Assembly (NCBI GenBank): GCA_030699345.1
Contig: JAUYMX010000136.1
Coordinates: 1-17,002, forward strand
Direction: 5' to 3'
Length of the DNA stretch: 17,002 nt
DNA from: Methylococcaceae bacterium
Lineage (GTDB): Bacteria; Pseudomonadota; Gammaproteobacteria; Methylococcales; Methylomonadaceae
Both the position numbers and the translations under genes were made by a program. The first letter of the stretch is position 1; each line of letters opens with the position of its first letter. Positions 13,381 through 17,002 of the stretch are shown one piece after another. The notes below the pieces were generated by a model. That model had not been told where the DNA came from, ran no database searches, and worked only from the letters and a program-made list of their open reading frames with translations.

Positions 13381-15071
13381 TGAAGGCCCACTCAACCGGC
13401 ACACCGGCAAAACAATCCAGCACTAACCTGCTGCGCTTTGATGTGATCGCCGGTCTTACAGCAGCCGCGGTCATTCTGCCCAAGGCCATGGCTTACGCGA
13501 CTGTCGCCGGTTTGCCGGTTGAAGTCGGCCTGTATACAGCCTTTATCCCGATGATTATTTACGCCCTGCTGGGCTCATCGGCAGTGCTCAGTTTTAGTTC
13601 CACCACCACTTTGGGCATTCTGGCCGGTACGCAACTTGGTATGGTGGTGCCGGACGGAAATATGGCTCAACTGGTAACTGCATGTGCCACCCTGACCGCG
13701 CTGGTGGGTATATTGCTGATACTAGCGTCGTTGCTGCGTCTGGGCTTCATCGCCAATTTTATTTCCGCGCCGGTTCTGACCGGCTTTAAGACGGGTATCG
13801 CTCTGGTAATTGTGCTTGATCAATTGCCGAAACTGCTGGGGTTCCACATTACCAAACAAGGCTTTATCCGTGATGTATTCAGTATTATTCATCACCTACC
13901 CCAAACCTCACTAATTACCTTGGCAGTGGCAGCTGCAACGATACTCGTACTAATCGGCATGGACCGTCTGTGGCCGCATTCGCCTGCACCTTTAGTCGCC
14001 GTTGGCGGCAGCATCGCCGCGTCGTGGTTCTTCGGCTTAAATGCGCAGGGGGTCGCAATAGTTGGCCTGATTCCACAAGGATTGCCGTCGCTGACGTTGC
14101 CGGATGTTGAATTGGTCGAACAATTACTGCCGGGCGCGTTCGGGATCGCGCTAATGAGCTTTACCGAATCAATCGCCGTGGCGCGTACCTTTGCCCGAAA
14201 CACAGAGCCGCCGGTTAATGCCAACCGTGAGCTGATCGCAACCGGAGCAGCCAATTTGGGCGGTGCGCTGTTCGGCGCAATGCCGTCGGGAGGCGGCACA
14301 ACCCAAACTGCGGTAGTGCGTGCTGCCGGCGCCCGCTCACAGAAGGCATCCCTGGTGACGGCCAGTACGGCAGCAGCGATCATGCTATTGCTCGCGCCAT
14401 TACTGGGCTTGCTGCCATACGCCACGCTTGCATCCGTGGTTATCGTCTATTCAATCGGGCTAATCCAACCGGCAGAGTTCCTCGCCATCAATAAGGTACG
14501 TAAAATGGAGTTTTACTGGGCTGTTGTGGCATGTGTCGGCGTGCTGATATTTGGCACCTTACAAGGCATCGTAGTGGCGATTATCGTATCGGTGATCGGA
14601 CTAATGAGCCAGGTCACCAACCCGCGTGTTTATGTGATAGGCCGTAAGCACGGACACGACATACTGCGACCGCTATCGCCCGAACACCCTAACGACGAAA
14701 CCATGGATGGCTTGCTCATCTTACGCCCGGAAGGACGTCTGTTATTTGTCAACGTACAGAACGTAACCGAGCAGATTCAAGCACTGGTTGCCCAATATAA
14801 GCCACAGGTGCTGGTGCTGGATCTAAGCCGGGTGCCGGATATCGAATACTCGGCATTACAAGTACTGATAGAACGCGAAAAACGTGGAACCGAAGACGGT
14901 CGTAAGCTGTGGCTGGTCGGGCTGAATCCCCGTGTCGAGGAGGTGGTGCGCAATTCAGGACTGGCAGATCGACTAGGCAAAGAGCGCTTGCTATTCAACG
15001 CGCGGGCGGCAATCGAACAGTATCAGGCGCTGGAAGAGGCTGGAAGCAATTCACCGTCGGCCGCATCATGA
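13380..15071 (+). CDS. SulP-family inorganic anion transporter with STAS domain
   Basis: An inner-membrane secondary transporter of 563 residues, the usual SulP size. The transport domain (about 18-412) has 11-14 hydrophobic segments. It includes the N-terminal family motif VILPKAMAYATVAGLPVEVG (31-50) and the conserved central MSFTESIAVARTFA (259-272) with the downstream GGGTTQTAV region (304-312). The cytoplasmic STAS domain (about 441-550) contains VLDLSRVPDIEYSALQVL (479-496). SulP members carry sulfate, bicarbonate, chloride or dicarboxylates by proton or sodium symport or by exchange; I cannot assign the substrate. It follows ppk2 by 47 bp, is probably translated via the short leader ORF, and ends 18 bp before the convergent channel gene. 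Confidence 0.9.
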   Translation: MKAHSTGTPAKQSSTNLLRFDVIAGLTAAAVILPKAMAYATVAGLPVEVGLYTAFIPMIIYALLGSSAVLSFSSTTTLGILAGTQLGMVVPDGNMAQLVTACATLTALVGILLILASLLRLGFIANFISAPVLTGFKTGIALVIVLDQLPKLLGFHITKQGFIRDVFSIIHHLPQTSLITLAVAAATILVLIGMDRLWPHSPAPLVAVGGSIAASWFFGLNAQGVAIVGLIPQGLPSLTLPDVELVEQLLPGAFGIALMSFTESIAVARTFARNTEPPVNANRELIATGAANLGGALFGAMPSGGGTTQTAVVRAAGARSQKASLVTASTAAAIMLLLAPLLGLLPYATLASVVIVYSIGLIQPAEFLAINKVRKMEFYWAVVACVGVLIFGTLQGIVVAIIVSVIGLMSQVTNPRVYVIGRKHGHDILRPLSPEHPNDETMDGLLILRPEGRLLFVNVQNVTEQIQALVAQYKPQVLVLDLSRVPDIEYSALQVLIEREKRGTEDGRKLWLVGLNPRVEEVVRNSGLADRLGKERLLFNARAAIEQYQALEEAGSNSPSAAS

Positions 15072-15089
15072 TTATTATCAAAAATGGTT

Positions 15090-15782
15090 TCAGTCATGCG
15101 GGCGCCGACTGCTGTATACCCCGACTAAACTGGCCACCATTACTGCCAGGTAAAATTGCCCAATCACTGCTTCCAAATACGCGAAAGTGCGGACTAAACC
15201 GCCGATGGGGGCAATATCGCCATACCCCAGACTGGCCAGGGTTACAAAGCTAAAGTAAAGCAGATCAGGAAATACTTCCTGCCCGTTTTCATGAATATTA
15301 CCGGAGAAAGTTGCCCAACCGTAAAGATGCAATAACCGATACAAAAGCGCCCAAATAAGCCCTAGAAGCAAATAGACGCAGAAAGCGCCGACTAGAGAAT
15401 TGAGGTCTACCTTATGCCAGATGAATACATTACGAGCCGCGATCCAGCAACTTAGACTGCAAAATAACAGTATTAACAGCAGTCCAATTAACTCCACAAT
15501 CGGGTTTAATTCATTAAATACATAATTAATAACGCTTATGCTGGAAATGCCCACCACCAACAATGCGCCCAGCTGAAAAATGCGCCGTGAAACCGACAAA
15601 CTCCAAATAGCAACCAACATGAACAAACTAAATAGAAGTGTCATGGAGTAGCGCCCTACGCCTAAGCTACGGGAGAGCGGCAACGCCAAAAACGTAAATA
15701 TCAATCCGGCAAATAAATACCAAAAGTTACCACCATAGCGAGCAATGATGGGAGGGATTTCATGTTTTTTAATTTCCTTCAT
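15090..15782 (-). CDS. Six-helix ion channel of the potassium-channel (Ion_trans_2) type
   Basis: An inner-membrane protein of 230 residues with hydrophobic segments at about 20-40, 47-64, 69-90, 95-115, 128-152 and 196-222. A pore loop precedes the last helix. The selectivity filter reads SLGYGD (184-189) in FVTLASLGYGDIAP, a permissive variant of the potassium signature TVGYGD with S and L in the first two places. No charged voltage-sensor helix and no cytoplasmic RCK or cyclic-nucleotide domain is present, so gating is unknown. I chose the ATG at 15782 over an in-frame GTG at 15788 because AAAGG (15788-15792) sits five bases before it. The gene converges on the SulP gene with an 18-bp gap and no obvious terminator, and diverges from the RND adaptor. 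Confidence 0.82.
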   Translation of the reverse strand: MKEIKKHEIPPIIARYGGNFWYLFAGLIFTFLALPLSRSLGVGRYSMTLLFSLFMLVAIWSLSVSRRIFQLGALLVVGISSISVINYVFNELNPIVELIGLLLILLFCSLSCWIAARNVFIWHKVDLNSLVGAFCVYLLLGLIWALLYRLLHLYGWATFSGNIHENGQEVFPDLLYFSFVTLASLGYGDIAPIGGLVRTFAYLEAVIGQFYLAVMVASLVGVYSSRRPHD

Positions 15783-15940
15783 ATACACCTTTAAATTTAA
15801 CGTGCCGTAAGCAGGTATTTACTTGGATATTATCATCAAAAAACCTTATGTTTTTCTTGGCTTTGTCTTAAAAACGGATTAGCCTCTATTAGAAGCATAA
15901 TCGATATTCAACTAGCTCATTTTTATCAAATAGATAGCGT

Positions 15941-17002
15941 ATGAAATCAAAAAAGCATTCTTCAGCAAGCCATCGCAACAGCAACCTCACTCGGCAGCGT
16001 TATCGAAGTTTTTTTGCGATAACATTGATAGCACTATCCAGCGCTTGCAATAACACCGAGCCGACACCCGCTGCGGCATTACCCGTAGTGGAAGTTACCG
16101 AGGTACTGCAACAAGATGTGCCTATTTGGCAGGAATGGATCGGCAGTCTGGATGGCATGGTGAATGCGCAGATTTTGGCCCAAGTATCAGGTTATCTGGT
16201 CAAGCAGCATTATCAAGAAGGCCAAATAGTCAAAAAAGGCCAGCTGCTTTATGAAATTGATCCCAAAGTCTTTCAGGCGAACTTGGACGGTGCCCGCAGT
16301 AGTTTGGCTAGGCAGCAAGCGGTGTTGACAACCGCCAAACTGGATTTAGAGCGCGTAAAACGATTATTACCCGAACGAGCCGTCAGCGTTCGCGATCGTG
16401 ACAATGCTGTTGGCCGGGCCGCCTCTGCTGAAGCGGAGGTGCTGACCGCCAAAGCGGCTGTGGACAGTGCCCAACTCCAACTAGGCTTTACTAAGATCAC
16501 CTCACCTATCGATGGCGTTGCCGGTATCTCTAAAGCGCAACTTGGTAACCTGGTCGGCCCAGGCAGTGCGAATGCTGAATTGACGACCATTTCCCAGCTT
16601 GATCCCATCAAAGCCTTCATCCCTATCAGCGAGCAGGAATACTTACAACTCGCGCGTAACAAGCAAAACAAAAACCAACACGATGACCAACCGCTAGAGC
16701 TTGTGCTTGCCGATGGCTCAGTCTACCCACACCCAGGCAAATTCTTCTTCGCTGACCGAGAGGTCAACATCAAGACCGGCACTATTCAGGTCGCCATATT
16801 GTTCCCCAATCCAGGCAATCTGCTGCGCCCTGGGCAATACGCCAGAGTGCGCGCCCTTATCAGACACAAACCCGCCGCCTTATTAGTACCGCAGCGCGCA
16901 GTGGGTGAAATGCAAGGCCGACGTTTGGTAGCGGTCGTCAAACCCGACAACACTGTTGAGCTGCGTCCGGTAAAAGCCGCTGAAGTCATAGGTCGACTGT
17001 GG
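15941..17002 (+). CDS. RND efflux periplasmic adaptor (HlyD/MexE-like lipoprotein), 3' end outside window
   Basis: An open frame of 354 codons running off the window edge; family members are about 370-420 residues, so perhaps 20-60 residues are missing. The basic N-terminus and hydrophobic stretch end in LSSAC (C36), an imperfect lipobox, so it may be a lipid-anchored periplasmic protein. Next come the barrel-sandwich half (QVSGYLVKQHYQEGQIVKKG, about 88-107), an alpha-helical hairpin (about 120-180, with LPERAVSVRDRDNA), the second lipoyl half (ITSPIDGVAGIS) and beta-barrel segments. Such adaptors link an inner-membrane RND pump to an outer-membrane channel, and those genes would be expected downstream. 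The ATG at 15941 is the first available start because a stop codon lies two codons upstream; no clear ribosome site is seen. The 158-bp divergent gap to the channel gene is AT-rich and should hold both promoters. Confidence 0.85.
   Translation, partial: MKSKKHSSASHRNSNLTRQRYRSFFAITLIALSSACNNTEPTPAAALPVVEVTEVLQQDVPIWQEWIGSLDGMVNAQILAQVSGYLVKQHYQEGQIVKKGQLLYEIDPKVFQANLDGARSSLARQQAVLTTAKLDLERVKRLLPERAVSVRDRDNAVGRAASAEAEVLTAKAAVDSAQLQLGFTKITSPIDGVAGISKAQLGNLVGPGSANAELTTISQLDPIKAFIPISEQEYLQLARNKQNKNQHDDQPLELVLADGSVYPHPGKFFFADREVNIKTGTIQVAILFPNPGNLLRPGQYARVRALIRHKPAALLVPQRAVGEMQGRRLVAVVKPDNTVELRPVKAAEVIGRLW

Noticed and set aside
13892..14425. 177-codon minus-strand open frame
   Set aside because: Antisense to the SulP transport domain, proline- and alanine-rich as expected for a shadow of a membrane protein gene.
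16273..16671. 132-codon minus-strand open frame
   Set aside because: Antisense to the RND adaptor, whose plus-strand frame shows lipoyl and hairpin motifs.
1..17002. tRNA, rRNA, CRISPR array, phage or toxin-antitoxin genes
   Set aside because: Looked for on both strands. No cloverleaf, regularly spaced repeat series, integrase or small paired genes could be supported.

Overview
The window is a stretch of a proteobacterial chromosome. Short intergenic spaces, ATGA overlaps, a Tat-dependent molybdoenzyme, an LpxH-like phosphoesterase and an RND adaptor fit a Gram-negative cell. The dispersed repeats resemble those I know from gammaproteobacteria, including methanotroph-like genomes; that placement is inference and nothing here fixes the genus.

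Layout. (1) 1-303: repeat-rich leader with a strong palindrome and a 12-bp sequence identical to the ends of a mobile element found later in the window. (2) 304-3110, plus strand: a two-gene molybdopterin hydroxylase operon of the isoquinoline 1-oxidoreductase (IorAB) type. (3) 3111-3533: non-coding, with three consecutive strong stem-loops. (4) 3534-4349, minus strand: LpxH-like metallophosphoesterase. (5) 4350-4856: divergent intergenic region with a nested inverted-repeat (REP/MITE-like) element and the probable promoter of the ATPase operon. (6) 4857-12259, plus strand: seven tightly packed V-type ATPase genes in the order B-D-I-K-E-DUF2764-A. (7) 12266-12424: a 143-bp miniature transposable element with 12-bp terminal repeats and a perfect 8-bp target duplication. 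(8) 12439-15071: a PPK2 polyphosphate kinase, a 14-codon leader ORF and a SulP anion transporter with a STAS domain. (9) 15090-15782, minus strand: a six-helix channel of the potassium-channel type. (10) From 15941 to the window edge: an RND efflux periplasmic adaptor, cut by the window.

How the parts may work together. The V-ATPase set is the bacterial type seen in chlamydiae, spirochaetes and Bacteroidetes, with DUF2764 where subunit C would be and no recognisable F subunit. The gene order here is a circular permutation of E-DUF2764-A-B-D-I-K, so catalytic subunit A closes the operon and B opens it. Removing the miniature element and one copy of its target duplication leaves only 28 bp between ntpA and ppk2. 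The ancestral unit was therefore probably V-ATPase-PPK2-SulP: an ion-pumping rotary ATPase, an enzyme that can exchange phosphate between polyphosphate and nucleotides, and an ion-gradient-driven anion transporter. That grouping, and the residues of the proteolipid ion site, are the main points of interest.
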